Shown: piece after piece, positions 1-12,996 of the stretch
Numbering within the stretch: position 1 is the first letter of the stretch
Layout: the number at the start of each line of letters is the position of its first letter
Assembly (NCBI GenBank): GCA_035235625.1
Contig: CP141142.1
Coordinates: forward strand, 41,705,644 to 41,769,643
Direction of reading: 5' to 3'
DNA: 64,000 nucleotides
DNA from: Saururus chinensis
Lineage: Eukaryota > Streptophyta > Magnoliopsida > Piperales > Saururaceae
Program-made: the position numbers and the translations under genes
Notes under the pieces: model-generated
Databases searched by the model: none
What the model saw: the letters and a program-made list of their open reading frames with translations, nothing else
Told to the model about the DNA's origin: nothing

Positions 1-3000
1 TAAATGTATTCTTACATCTTCCTTACGAGCTTACACTTATACTTACTCTGGATCTTACACATATAACTTACTCAGAATCTGAAGCATACAACATAATCTC
101 ACTATCGTACACATACTACCGACAACTAAAGCCCATTACAATTAACAAGCTCCAACATCGGAAAGGAAGAGAATGCCACAAGGGCGTCACCTTAACCTTC
201 GGGGAGCAACTAGATGCCAAGGACATTTTCGAAGGCAAGGCACACCTATGCTCATGGGGCACAGGATCAAATAGGTAAGAGTAGATCCATTATACTACTT
301 ACCTAAGCACGCAAATACCCACTCTCTGGGGCCATACAATGCCAATAAGGGCCATACAGTGCCAACTAAGAGCAGAAAATATATAGTGTCACTCTAGGGC
401 AATAATCTTACAATGCCACTCTTGGGCAGAACATACAATGTCATCTAGGTAGAAACATACAGAGCGCACGAAGGGCGGAAACTTACAGCGCTCTCAACAG
501 AGCATCAAACGTTTGGGCTTAATACAACACATAGACCAAGTCAAAGCATACATTGCTCTCAACAGAGCATCAGACGTCTGGTGCACTATATAGCACACAG
601 ACAATATCCCGCAGGAATAACTACCATGGCAAGACACAAGAAATGCTCAGCCGATTCATTATAGGCTAGCTCAAACACGGAACTTAATCCGTCGAACCCT
701 CAGGTCTCAAACTCACAACGCTATTATTAGTTTTCTCATAATTCAAGTTTGAATTAAGTATATTATGCAATACAATTATGCCAAACTAACTCACAGTCCT
801 TGACTGATCAAAACAAAGCTGAGCCCGATCAAAACCCTAGTTCGTCGGGGCAGCAGACTTCACTTACCCGTCCAAGTCACAACATGGCTCACCGTACACA
901 GATCCTTACGTAATCATACATCCTCTGGCATCCACCATACGGTCAAAAGATCTTGCTTACATTGTCAAATTGGAGCTCCTCACAGCAGATCCCTGTTATC
1001 ATCCTGTTACTTAATTCCTCACTCATTATACTCACTTTTCACTTCATAATTTATACGTTATGCTTGTACAATTATGCACACTCTTACCGTCTAACAAACC
1101 CCACATCTGGCTTCAAGCCTAAGTTCTCTTACTTACAGAAACCAACCCCTGACTTTGCTCCACACCAAACCGATCCAATCCGCTCCATTCTTCGTCTGTC
1201 ATACTTACGTTTGTCGTCTTCTATCACACGCTTACCTATCCACATCCCATCCACGTCAGACTCCATACTAAAAACCTTACCACTTCTTACCATCCATCAC
1301 CCATACCTCTGCCCTCACACAATCCATGCACAAAACGAACTCGCGATCGCTAGTCATCACTAGCAAGTCCATAAAACACATACATAGGATACTTACAGAT
1401 TTGCTAGTCATCGCTAGCGCATACATATTCCACATCCATAGAATGTGCATACAACTCATACATATAAATCATACTTAGCACACGTATTACACATGCATCA
1501 ACATACTTACAGTTCATATGCATGCCATATGCATCTAAACATACCATATAATCATGCTTATATGCACATAATGGAATTCCTAGCATGCTACTACTCATTC
1601 AAGCATGCTATCATGAATTTACGAGTTCAAAGTTCCCTACCTCGTAATCATGACGTTTGATGGCGAGCACACGACGGTCACGGCGTTGGTGGCAGTCAAA
1701 ACCATTGCCTAGCTGAGAGAGCTGCTGTCCTGAGGGTTTAGGAAGTGTCAGAACTACACACGGCCAAAAGGGATGTCAAATTTAATGCGATAAAATCCAC
1801 GATCCACGGCGGCACACTAGAGGCGGCCGGGAGAAAGATCATGCCAACAAGTGGCAGGTGCGATCGAAAGGCAGAGTTTACTCACTAAAATTCGACCGAG
1901 AGTTGAACAATACCCAACTGGTTACAAAATGTAAAAATCGGCAGTGGACAACATCCAACAGCATCGATTTCTTGTTTACAAGGGCACACATATGGGCAGA
2001 GGGCATGGGGTAACATTCAAGGACAGAGGAGAGGTGGAGGACTTCGAGGTCAACTCAAGATGATGGCAGAGCCATCTAATGCTCGGGCAGCGCCAAAGCG
2101 ACACCAATACCCTAACCCGCACGCGCGACTACTTGCACACGCGGCCAAAGGGAGGGGAGAGAGGGCTAGATGGTGTCGGCCCAAAACTCGAACGGGTGGT
2201 AGGGCCATACCAAGGGTGGTGACCAACAAAGATGGCCTTTGCCATTGTCGTGTCGAGGTAGGCCGACTAGAGGCCATACGGTGTCCGGTGGAGGTAGGAC
2301 GGTAAGAGGGCAAAACATGGCACTCTCTATAGCGCGGTTAAACACGTATCATTGATAGATGGGGAACCTACCTCATGCCAAAGAAGAGGGGCGATGCTGC
2401 ACTAGGGCGGCTAGCCATCTCTAGGCTGAGAGACCCACCCAACTACAAGTGTCCAGAGGAGACGCTACAGTGGCCTAAAACGGGTGAAATACCCTGGGGC
2501 ACAAAGGAGCAGGGGTTACTGGCGGCTTTGGCTGACTCCATCGTGGTCCTAGCGGCCAGGAGGAGCTATCTCCGGCCAAAGGTGACAGCCAAAGTCAATG
2601 ACGACATGCTGGACAAGCAACACAGTGAGGGACAGAGACCCTGTTTTTCCAAGTGAGAGCACCCGAGCACGGGATGCAGATCTGGTTCCAACAAAGAGGA
2701 GGGAACGGACGCTCAACAAGGCCTGGAGGGGTGGCCCACTAGCATCACTAGGCTGAGGCAGAGCTGGACAAAGGTCCACACAGCCATGTCTGACGTCCAG
2801 CTGGCAATGGCAGTCGCAATGCCCAAAATGGACGTATACCAAAAATAGGGGCTGACCGGAGGGACAAATATGGCTAAGGAGGGCAAAGGCAAAATAGTGC
2901 TAAGGTCGGTGAACCTGAGCTGGGACAGTGGCTTAGCCGTCGCTAGGCCGGGGCGGAGCCAAACAAAGGTCTATCGTCCGTGGCTCGCAACTGTCGGCCT

Positions 3001-4017
3001 CCGTTCCACCAAAACCAAACATCAGCGGAACAATGGAGGTGGAGGCATCGGGCTGCAGGAGAAACACACAGGGGAAGAGGTGGAGGTGGAGCCGACTGGT
3101 TGGGGGCCGTCCCTGGTCGTCGCCAGGCCGGGGAGGAACCCATGGTGGCCGGCTGGCCACCGCCGGCCATCACCGGCGGCTACAAGGCCAAGAATGGAGG
3201 GGCGCGGTTTGTTCGACAAAAAACAAAGCAGAGGCGGAAATGGGGGCAGGCCGGCGAAGCGAAGGCCCTTGGGCCGGGAGGGTTGGCCTCCCACCATTGC
3301 CGGCCCTGGGCAGCCCACGGTGGTGGATCAACAAAAAAACACAGTGAGAGAGGGAGAGAGGGCTTACCGGAGAAAATGAAACTCGAGGGCCGGTGAAGCG
3401 GAAATGGGGGTGGTCATGTGGTCGCCGGCCTATGTCTGGCCGAACGGAGGCCGGGCGGAGCATACTAGCCATCGCTGGTGCTGCCGCAACACAAATCAGC
3501 GAGAGCAGAGATGGACCGGGGAAAACAGGGGAGAGGCACGGGGCAGACAGCGGAGGGGCCATGGGGCCGGGATGGCGGCCCCCTTGTCGTCGCATGATCG
3601 GGGCGGAGCCGATGGCGGCGGCCCTGCGGCTCACCGGTGGCCGGCGGTGGCTGGGACAGAGAGAAGCCGAAGAGGGGGGGGAAGAAACACTGTTCCTCCT
3701 CCAGAACAATTTGGATCGGGCTCGACCGAGCCCAAACCCGTTTTCGTCTTCTTTTTTTCCAATCGTATCCCCATCACGCGTTAACTCATTGTTTACGCGT
3801 TATAAGTCCAACACTCGGGCCAAAAGTACACAGCGAGGCCCATGGCCCACGACTAAGCCCTACGAGTAAAAATATAGGGAAAAGTACACAAATACAAATA
3901 CGATAAAGCGTCACATTTTCTTGTTGAAAATAACCAGAAAATAGCAGAAAAAATACAAAAAATTATAGAAAAATCAAAGACCTTACACTTTTCCACTCAT
4001 AAACCCGCAATCTTACA
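1..4017 (-). mobile_element. Probable minus-oriented long LTR, incomplete at window edge
   Basis: Read on the minus strand, this stretch begins at 4017 with TGTAAG, the same first bases as the two solo LTRs in this window. It continues through an AT-rich part (4017-3880) and a GC-rich, GCCGGC-laden part (about 3800-2000), then a part with short repeated motifs (2000-1). That order resembles the long GC-rich leaders of plant Ty3-gypsy LTRs such as the Tekay/Del group. Many overlapping open frames lie between 2050 and 3870 on both strands, but they are low-complexity and match no family I recognise, so none is called as a gene. The element leaves the window on the left, so its other end and target duplication cannot be seen. 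Family and class are inferred. Confidence 0.4.
1349..1418 (-). repeat. Pair of GCTAG/CTAGC hairpins in the minus-oriented LTR
   Basis: Two 16-base inverted repeats lie at 1349-1364 and 1403-1418. On the minus strand each reads GCTAG, a 6-nt loop (TGATGA or CGATGA), then CTAGC. The minus-strand context just before one of them (GGAATATGTATG) resembles the text around the hairpin units of the other LTRs in this window. They may therefore be the counterpart of those arrays, but the loop is different and only two copies are present. Confidence 0.5.
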
Positions 4018-5135
4018 GCACTAAGCTGACAATGTAAGGACCCTCATCTTTAAACCGGTTTTGGTTTTCTTTAATTATTGGTTATCGTGGGATTTACGTG
4101 TTTTCTGATCTTATTCGGTGATTTCGTAAAATAAATAAAGTTTGTGATGGTTTCAACCAAAATTAACTTCAATATTAGTGGTTTTAAGTGATTTTAAACC
4201 AAATGTGAATTTTTGGGATTTTTCGGAATTTTTACTATTTCCCCAAAAATTAGGGTTTTGGCGGGACCCCTGTGGGCCCCACCGTCAAAAATTTTATTTT
4301 CGCATCAAATGAACCTAGACATATACTTAAGGTCATACAAAAAATTTTAAAATTTTATTAGGCTTAATTTGTGCTTAAATTTATAAAATACCCACTTTTA
4401 GCCTACTTTTCATATTTATACCCCAAAACTTACCTATGCATACCTCAACCCTTACTATAAAAGGGCAAACCTGAGCCATTTCCATTTTTGAGAATAGGCT
4501 AAGGAAGGAGGGCTGGCCTAATCCCCACTTAGGCCCGAATTAGAAGCCGATTAAGGTAAGCTTACTCTAATTAAGCACTAATCCTTGGCTTTTCTCTTTA
4601 TTTCTTCCAAATCTACCATTTTCCCCTTAATTCAATTCGTTTTTGACCATCAAAAGCTACTGATTTGTGTTTTACTATAAACCCTAACATTCAAATTTTG
4701 ATTTTTACTACCAACAAGCCCTATATTTAAGATTTAATTAGGGATTTCTTGAGTAAATTTATTTCTATTAGAGTTTAATTCAAACTCATTGTATCTTCAA
4801 GGATTTCAAGAAGGGTGACTCTTCAATCCGAGCTTAATCAAGTGCTGAGGTAATGGGTCTTCGAAATCTCTGTTTATCCATGGTAAAACTCTTCATTTTT
4901 GGCTTATTTCGAAATGGTTTGCTTGATTTGGTGTGTTAATGGTAAGATTAGAAAATGGAATTATTTAATCCCGATTTCTTAGAGTTTTGCATTATTATGG
5001 TTTGGTTTGATATTCTGGAAGTCAAGGAGGACTTTTGATGATGATTAGGGTGTTAGATGTGGATTTGAAGTGTTATCTATGGTGTTTCGGTTTGATTTTG
5101 CGAAAGGAAGATGATGATTGTTCTACCGTGTTGGT

Positions 5136-5233
5136 GATTGATCGGCCCTGCAGGGCGATCGATCGGCTGAACTGTAAATTTTAAATTTTTGCGTGTAACC
5201 GATCGAACGGCCTGAAGGGCGATCGATCGGCTA
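5136..5233 (+). repeat. Two palindromic GATCGATC modules in solo LTR A
   Basis: Two near-palindromic modules of about 35 bp lie at 5136-5170 and 5199-5233, separated by an AT-rich spacer. Each has GATCGATCGG-like arms around a central CCTGCAGGG or CCTGAAGGG. The same pair occurs in copy B at 28521-28620, so the modules belong to the LTR. Function is unknown; they could be protein-binding sites or structure-forming elements. Confidence 0.7.
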
Positions 5234-6470
5234 CACAGGAAATTGCATGTTGTGCATATGATGTTTATTTTGATGATTTCATTTTAGTTTGCCAATCTTA
5301 TATGAATGTGGAGTGTTTTAAGCTATGTTAGGCTACTGGAAATGCATGCTATTGAGTTTATGGAGTTGAGATATATGCTTAGAGATGGTGGAATGACTTA
5401 TGTTTTGTGGCATGATGTTGGAATCGTTATCTTGAAATTATGAATGATTGTTCTCTTTAGTTAAACATATTTTCAGTAGGACTACAATCATTATTGGACT
5501 AATTTGTCATAATAAATTGTGGTTAATGGTGTGTGAATGTTGGTGAATGTCATAACTCAATGATGAAATGAGTGATGTCATATGTGTTTAGCCTTTGTGA
5601 TTGAGTTTTGAATCTAGCTATGATTTCAACGATTCTTCTTCTATGATTTCCGCTGGAATTCATGTTTAGATAGAAATTCACATGTGTAGTGTGGTAGTGA
5701 GTTGATTTTCAAGCATGTTGATATGCATTATATGAAATGCTTCTACTAGTTACAGACACATACATATGAGAGTTAAATGATGATGTTGAAGCTTGACATT
5801 GTGAGTAGGAATGATGCATTAGGGGCTGATGAGAGCACTTATCATGAATTAGGATTCATGTATGCTTTGCCCACGCATGTACCATGCTGCACGCATCATG
5901 AAAATGGATTTCTAAGTGAGGCTTCATCGTGATTAATCGAATTTGACCGATTGGATGCAATGTGATGGAATTGTGTGCCGAGTTTATCGGTCGTGGATTA
6001 ATCGCAAGTTGATTGGTCCGAAAGGACATATTTTGATTTGAAGTTCCTGTGTGGAACGAGTGCACTCCCCGGGTTGAGTCTAATTAAATGGAACGAGTGC
6101 GGATTGTGGAACGAGTGCGGATTGTGAGAATGTTATTATGTGTGTCATCTGAACCCTGAGAATCCAGTGTGGTATGCCGTGTGCACCCCACTACCACGTG
6201 TTCTAGGGTTCTCTGTGTGAGAACTCGGGCTCTTCCCTCCGCAGGAGATGTCCCTGGGCGAACACCCCTGCTCTAGATTCTCTGTGTGAGAATGGGACAT
6301 CCTTGGCCAGGATCGTCCAAGGCGAGCAGTATTAGGGATTGACAACCCCGACCTTCTTGAAATTCTTGTGTAGAATTTTGGACCATGAAACGCCTTCGTG
6401 GCCTTGTCCATGCTCCCATTTGTGTGACATTTATGTGTGATTACTCCATGATGGAGGTTGTGATGGTATT

Positions 6471-6900
6471 ATGCATGTGAGAATATGTATGTTAGAGATA
6501 CATTCATGCAGATTTTGATGATATTATGCATGTGAGAATATGTATGTTAGAGATACATCCATGCATGTTGATTTTGATGTTATGCATGTGGAATATGTAT
6601 GTTAGAGATACATCCATGCAGGTTGTTGTTGATGTTATGCATGTGGAATATGTATGTTAGAGATACATCCATGCAGGTTGAATTGTGAAATAATGCATGT
6701 GGGAATATGTATGTTAGAGATACATCCATGCAAATTGTTATTGATGTTATGCATGTGGAATATGTATGTTAGAAATACATCCATGCAGGTTGAATTGTGA
6801 AATAATGCATGTGGGAATATGTATGTTTGAGATACATCCATGCAGTTTGATTTGATACTATGCATGTAGGAATATGTATGTTAGAGATACATCCATGCAG
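6471..6900 (+). repeat. Tandem hairpin array of solo LTR A (8 units, about 55 bp)
   Basis: About eight diverged units each contain TGCATG, a short spacer, ATGTAT, the loop GTTAGAG, ATACAT, then CATGCA. ATGTAT pairs with ATACAT and TGCATG pairs with CATGCA, so each unit can fold as a double-stem hairpin. Loop variants GTTTGAG and GTTAGAA occur while the arms stay paired. Copy B has five such units. The array lies between a conserved block containing CCCTGAGAATCCAG and one containing TTGCTGAG near the 3' end of the LTR. Confidence 0.85.
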
Positions 6901-7225
6901 GTTGAATTATGCATTATGATGCAGTTTTTAAGTGATGTGAATATGTGATCAGAAAATAATACACCTTGTACATCGTTGATTTGAAAGATTATATCGCCAT
7001 GCTATCATATTTTCGATGTTGTTAGTGATATTAAAACCATTGCTGAGTTTGTTAAACTCACCCCTCTTTTTGTGTTTTGATTTGGGGTTGCGTGGTGCGA
7101 CACGCAGACAGACATGATTGCCTCTTTGAGGAAAGGTCAATTTTTACTTCATCTCCCCCGCGCGCTTGACCGGCCCTTGGACCGGGTTCGGCTTGGGTCG
7201 GGCATCGCCAGGGCGTGACAGACAA

Positions 7226-8260
7226 CATGGCTCAAGTCATCACATCTAAATTAAATCTAAAGCCACAACAAGTTTAGGCTTGAAAGGCAGGGGTTTCTCA
7301 AGGGCTTTGGCCTTGATGGGCAAGCGTTGCTCGAGGGCTTTGGCCTCGAAGAGCAGGTTTATCTGACAAGGGGTTGCTCGATGACTTTGGCCTAGAGGAG
7401 CATGTTTGTGTCATCTTTTTTTGGATATGAATATTAGCTTAGTGTGATTGAGATACTATTATACAGGTTTATGTGATATGAATGCATAATCTAAATAGTG
7501 TGATTGCGACACTATTATACAGGTTTATGTGATATGAATGCATAATTTAAATAGTGTGATTGATACACTATTATGTAAGTTTATATGATATGAATGCATG
7601 ATCTAAATAATGTAATTGAGACATTATTATGCAGGTTTATGTGATATGAATGCATGATCTAAATAGTGTGATTGAGACATTATTATGCAGGTTTATGTGA
7701 TATGAATGCATGATCTAAATAGTGTGATTGAGACACTATTATGCAGGTTTATGTGATTTGAATGCATGATCTAAATTGTGTGATTCAGACATTATCATAC
7801 AGGTTTATGTGATATGGTTGCATAATTAGAAAAGTATGTGATAGACACTTTTCATGCGGTTTATATATGATATTATACTTGAATTGATTAGATGTGAATT
7901 ATTACATATGCAGGATGGATGATAAGTTATAACTTAATCATTTATGTCTTGACTTTGATATGTATATCATATGCATGCTAGTTTTTATATTTAAGGATAA
8001 ATAGGGGTTTGGCAAGGGAATGATAAAAAAAAGGGTATACCATGTCAATTATGAATCTGAATTGCCATATAGTCATGTCATGATGGTTTTCTAATTATTG
8101 TCGTTGTATTCAAACCTTATTGAGTTTTACTCTCCCCACTTTCTTCATTTTTATTTTGGGGCTGCACGGAGCGATGTGCAAATGCATAAGACCTTCTGTA
8201 TGAGGAATGGTCAGGGAGAGCATGGGATTAGGCGTGAATGCCTCTAAACTTTATTATGTT
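7226..8260 (+). mobile_element. Remnant of a third LTR family (3' portion)
   Basis: The text resembles the 3' half of LTR C (36570-39710): repeated GGGCTTTGGCCTTGA-type phrases at about 7290-7400, a tandem hairpin array, and a GGGGCTGCACGG block near 8158 that matches GGGGCTGCATGG at 39268 and its GATTAGGACTCC-like follow-up. No clean TG or CA ends are visible. Solo LTR A is inserted at its left side, so the 5' part is either missing or lies beyond that insertion. It is an old fragment of a family related to, but distinct from, copies A and B. Confidence 0.6.
7440..7860 (+). repeat. Tandem hairpin array, 56-bp unit, 7-8 copies
   Basis: The unit runs about 56 bp: a TTATGTGATATGAATGCATG-like segment, then AATAGTGT, the loop GATTGAG, ACACTATT and ATGCAGG. 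The arms AATAGTGT and ACACTATT are perfect complements. Units differ in the arms but keep pairing: one has AATAATGT with ACATTATT, another AATAGTGT with ACATTATT (a G.T pair), and the last AAAAGTAT with ACACTTTT. TGCAT before and ATGCA after form an outer stem. Confidence 0.9.
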
Positions 8261-8379
8261 TTTTTTACTATGTTATAAGAATACAACATCATGTATGGTG
8301 GTTATTGTTTCATATTCATATATATCTTATGTTTTTAGATCTACTTAAGACCTTGATTTAGAGGTTGTAAATAGTGAAT

Positions 8380-9785
8380 TAAATCTATTATGTAAAATCA
8401 TACTTTGGAGCTAGTGGATCTTCCACTAGGAAGTAAACTTCTACGATACAAGTAGATATTCAAGAGGAAGATGAATGTTGATTGATTAATTAAAAAATAT
8501 AAAGTCAGACTTATTATCAAGGGATATTAGTAAAAGGAAGGTCAAAGTTACTTTGATCTATATTCACTAGTCACAAGGATAACTTCCATTAGGATGTTAA
8601 TTACTACTGCTATTGTATAATCTTAAAATACATCAAATAGATGTGAAAACTGCATTCTTGAATGGTGTCTTGAGAGATGCAACAACCAGAAGGGTTTGTT
8701 GTAGCGGGTCAAGAAAATAAAATATGTAGACTTGTTAAATTCATATGAGCTTAAATAAGCACCAAAGTAGTGACATAAAAATTTTAACAAAATGATGATG
8801 TTAAATAGATTTAAAATCAAAGAATGTGACAAATGTGTTTATGTCAAAGAAAGACCTAATGATTATGTCAGTGTACGTCATTATGTAGATGATATGCTCA
8901 TTATTAGTAGTAATGATAAAATCATTAAAACTACTAAGAGGATGTCAAACAAATAGTTTCACATGAAAGATACAAGTGTTGCAGATGTTATACTAGGGAC
9001 AAAAATCATTAGCACATCTGATGAATATGTATTGTCTAAATCTCATTACATTAAGAAAATTATAGAGAAATTTAATAAAAATGATAATTATTTAGCAAGA
9101 ATACCTATAGATGTGACATTGCACTTAAACAAAAATGCTAATGAGACTATATCACAATTATAATACTCTTAAATTAATGGTAGTTTCAATTACATAATAA
9201 ATTGTACAAGAACGGACATATTATACTCAGTAAGTAAACTGAGTAGATATAATAGCAGCTTAGGGGTAGACCCACCGGAAGGCTGTAGTCAAGGTTCTTA
9301 GATATTTAAGATATACCTTAAACTATGGACTATATTATACATGATATCCAGTAGTACTAGAGGGTTACTATGATGCAAATTGGATATCTAATATAAAAGA
9401 CTTAAAATCCACAAGTTAGTATGTTTTTACTCTTAAAAGTGCAGCAATGCCTTGAATTTAATGCACTTGATAGAGCATACAAAGAGGTTGAGTGGATTTG
9501 TCATATTTTAGAGGATATTTCAATATGGGGGAAACTTGTGCCACCTATTTATATCTATTGTGATAGCCAATTGACTATATAAAAGACACAAAATAACTAA
9601 TATAATGGTAAGTTTTATTATATACGAGACATAATATCATAAAATAATTTATCTCTAGTGGAATCATTTTAATTGAGTATGTACGGTTAAAGGACAATAT
9701 TACGGATCCGCTTGCTAAAGGTTTGACTCAAGAACAAGTGAGTAGTTTATCAAGGGGAATGGGTTTGAAGCCAATGCATTAAGAG
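8380..9785 (+). mobile_element. Ty1-copia pol fossil (reverse transcriptase and RNase H)
   Basis: Conceptual translation across frames shows the copia reverse transcriptase in order: an ELVDLPxGSK-like start near 8405, the KTAFLNG-type region near 8650, a YVDDMLI-like catalytic box near 8885, the ADVILGTKII segment at 8973-9015, and an RNase H part ending in ADPLAKGLTQEQ and GLKPMH near 9770. The fragment is in element order on the plus strand. It is heavily broken with many interruptions and lacks gag, protease and integrase, so it is an old, dead copy. No pair of LTRs was found. Confidence 0.85.
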
Positions 9786-10440
9786 TGATCATAATGTAAA
9801 CTCAACCTAATTGACTAGATATCTCAAGATCTAGGTTAAAAGGGACAAGCAAATTGTGGGGGATTTAAGGAGAATAACTATTGAGATAACATCTCGTATT
9901 CATTCCTATGATGGGATAGTGATGCCTATAGATTGAATTGGGGTAAGTTTTGATTTTAATGATTCTCATAGCTTGAATTATATCAAGTGGAGTATGACAT
10001 GATACTCATAATAAGAATTACCTATATGAGCACGAAGGGGCCACTTCTATTGTGAATTATATTGTCCTTGTTTACACAAACAGCTAAATAGTTTAAAACA
10101 TCATGTTCACTAATTAGCTAATGTATCTAATAATTTTAACAAGAAAATATTCAAAGCCAAAAGTTTCCATTTCCCCATGCAGAAACTTCTCAATATTTTA
10201 CTCTTAAGCTTTATATACATTATTTTGTATAGTTATCAAACAAATTCTCATTCATGTAAAAGATTTTTAAAAAATAAGTTTTAACCCACTTTCATGTGAA
10301 TAAGAACACACATGTGAATTAAAGATTATGAATAATTCTACATCGCCCAGGAATTAGTGATGATATTAATATATAAGACATAAGTTTAGCTTTTCAAGTT
10401 ATGACCTTAAGTAACCCTACTTTTGCTGTGGAGACATATT
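9786..10440 (+). mobile_element. Possible 3' non-coding tail of the copia fossil
   Basis: Directly after the pol fossil comes a purine-rich GTGGGGG stretch at about 9856-9862, which resembles the polypurine tract that precedes a 3' LTR. The following 500-600 bp of AT-rich text could be what remains of a tail or LTR, but no LTR end or partner copy is visible in the window. Confidence 0.35.
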
Positions 10441-11218
10441 CTAAAAAAAATTATCATAAAATTTGTTAATATTTTAATTTTTTATTATAATATGGGCCTT
10501 ATACATTCTCAAAAAGATTGGTAGTGAGAGACAAAGCTCTAACAGGCCAGTTGCCCTCCATCTTCTAATCCGGTTCTATGCACTCAAACATCCCTCACAT
10601 AAAAAAATATATAATTGCTATCTGACTTTTAGAGTTGGTGCCAGTCCACTGGTAAATTGTGTAACGACTCGGGAACTGCCGAACCGGCAGTAAGTATCCG
10701 GGTCCGGTGCCCCAGCACCACAGGGGTGCAAGATGGCCAAACTACGCTGCCAATATTCGCTCGAATCTCACAGCAAATGAACAAAAGTGGTGCCTAATTA
10801 TTTGACTCGTGATGCCTTCTTGTGCCATCCCAAGTCCAGCATCGTGTGGTCTAGCCTTTTTGTTTGGCAACTCTCTTTGAGAGAAAAGAACAAAAAAAAA
10901 AACTCTTGTTTGTCCAACTTTTGCAAGTAATTGACTTGTGGAACTCACAAATTACTTGTGGAACTCATGTGAAATGGCCACCGAGCAGTATTACGTGGAC
11001 GCTTGAGCAACGACTAGTTGAACACGGTGCGTTTCTGCCAATTTTTCACGCCGGATTGGACTTGGTCCAAATTTTAGAAACTAGTAATGCTTATGATGAA
11101 TGAACGACGGGGGAACATGACCGATGTATCATTAGCTATGATTCTTAGGGTTCAATCAACTGGAATTAGTTCAAGTGAGATATCCAGTTCTATCGTTGTG
11201 CTGTTACCTCCAATCTCA

Positions 11219-11315
11219 TACTCCTTTTGTTTCTAATTAATAACTCTATTTGGATTTTCAAAATAAATTAATTTTAAAAATTAAATGTACCTATTAAACT
11301 AGGATGGAGAGAGTA
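11219..11315. mobile_element. Stowaway-like MITE
   Basis: It begins TA-CTCC and ends GGAGAGAG-TA, with a self-complementary core of TTAATAACTCTATTT and AATTAAATG-type text. The TA flanks match the TA target preference of mariner/Stowaway elements. Related copies recur through the window. Confidence 0.55.
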
Positions 11316-12668
11316 TTAGTTGAAGTGTTTTTTAATGAAACATTGAAACGGGCTATTGCTGTAATTTTATTTGAGAAGGGCTAGTGTTGCAGGCTCCTAG
11401 GCCGTTAAATCATGGTGTTATGATCTTACGGTCTAGAGCTGTAGTGAGTTGCAACTTTGGCTAATTATTTTTTTATACTAATTCGTAATTTTAATAGAGA
11501 ACCCCACATATCAACGGTTTTGTATGAGCCCGTCTATGATATTGAATGCCGGCGTAGCGTGGTAATACAGCAACCCCTCCATGCAGCTTTCTTTGAAAGC
11601 TGATTAGTCCTCACTTGTGAGTTGTGAACATCACAGCTTATATTCTCCCATTTTTCTTTGGCGCAGTCACAGCTTATTCTCAATGAGCAAATCGTGAAGT
11701 CAATATGAGAAATGCTCGTAATACAACTTGGCTTCAATGAAGCTTCTTGCCATATTCTCCGTAATTGGAAGGGGTTGAGTCCAATTATTTACCTGATTTC
11801 TAGTACGTAGACGCCCACATGCATTGGAAAAAACTAATCTTGTTCGCCGGATCCAAGACGAATTACATGCTCATTCTGACCATTTCTGTCCCTTGAGTGT
11901 TTCAAGATACCTCAACCAAGTGAACCACTCGTTGTCTACATAACAACGGCACAATGATATGTGCTTGCGCAAGTAAGAGTCAGATAACCAAGTAATTAAA
12001 TCACTAATCAACTCAAGAGTGTCAGCCTCTGCAGGGCAGATAGAGAGTAGATGAGCAGACCAACTCAACTCTTCTTCATGCAGACAGCTAACACAGATTA
12101 AGAAAGACATTTTAATCGTTGTCAAAGTGAAATTATGGGCTGCTTTCCTCCTGACAACCCCTCACGTTGGGTAACCAAAAGCAGCATCAAGGCAGAGGTT
12201 GATCACATGGGGGGGCACAGTGGGTGCAGTTGCATACTTGGGAACCAAACAAAGTAACTAATGCACTGGAGATTCCATCTAGTTGTGAAAGCTTGATTTG
12301 CATTAAATTAGTCATAAACGTAACGAATTTATGGGAGACACTTCTTGGTTAGGTCCCATTCAGAGAGGATTAGCCAGTAAAAGTTGGAGCCTTTGGGATC
12401 GTTGATGCTTTGCACGTTCTATTTACTTGCTCCACTACTATCAATTCTTGACTACTTCCACTTGGTGCTCCTCACGTAGATCCAGGTGGGGTCCCGCTCA
12501 CACATGTGCCAATGCGGGACCCGCATAGTTTTTAAATACTTTGATAACACAACGGTTTGTTGAAATTGTACTTATGCCCTATCACGTTTGAAAAATTGCA
12601 TCTAAATCCCCGGACGCAATCGAAATTAACCGTAAGAGTCATTTTGAAATGATAAAAATATATTTAAA

Positions 12669-12770
12669 TATACTCTATTTCATATTAATGGCTCTATTAA
12701 ATTTTTGAAAACAAACTAAATTTATTTTGTTTTAAAAATTAAATAAAATTATTAAATAGAATCATTTAAT
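12669..12770. mobile_element. Degenerate MITE copy of the same family
   Basis: The text ACTCTATTTCATATTAATGG followed by CTCTATTAAATTTTTGAAAA and an AT-rich mirror half resembles the MITE at 11219, but the ends are worn. Confidence 0.4.
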
Positions 12771-12996
12771 AAATATTCATACATGGTTTTGTTGACATCA
12801 ATTGTGGTAGGTCCACTTTTTCAAACATTGAGGGGATGTTAATATAATTTAAAAAATATTAAGGGGTGTAGTATAATTTAACACTACGAATTTTTTGGTT
12901 ACTTGAGAAGTGATGGGCCGGGCCTAGGAGTCAAACCTAAGGAGGAGAAGATATTGCTAGTCAAATAAGGAGGCCCAATTAGAGGGATTTATAGAA

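Larger units (their letters stand above)
4033..7220 (+). mobile_element. Solo LTR copy A (Ty3-gypsy-type, 3.2 kb)
   Basis: The element begins TGTAAGGACC at 4033 and ends GGGCGTGACA at 7220, the TG...CA ends of an LTR. It is flanked by a perfect 5-bp target duplication, GACAA, at 4028-4032 and 7221-7225. It aligns along nearly its whole length with copy B (27422-30824). There is no primer-binding site, gag-pol or polypurine tract next to it, so it is a solo LTR left by recombination between the two ends of a full element. Parts seen include a TATA-like CTATAAAAGGG near 4454, palindromic GATCGATC modules (5136-5233) and a tandem hairpin array (6471-6900). The length suits plant gypsy elements with very long LTRs, but lineage assignment is inference because no coding region remains. 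The intact duplication suggests a fairly recent insertion. Confidence 0.9.

Noticed and set aside
2050-3906. Many overlapping open frames on both strands, up to 179 codons
   Set aside because: The region is GC-rich and built of GCCGGC-type repeats, open frames occur in almost every phase, and none shows a protein family motif. They are explained by composition within a probable LTR.
6471-6900. CRISPR-like regular repeat array
   Set aside because: This is plant nuclear DNA, repeats are imperfect, spacers are not unique, and the array is part of an LTR.
11871-12125. 84-codon minus-strand frame with several Cys and Trp residues
   Set aside because: No known domain or splice context; length is within what chance gives in this AT-moderate region.
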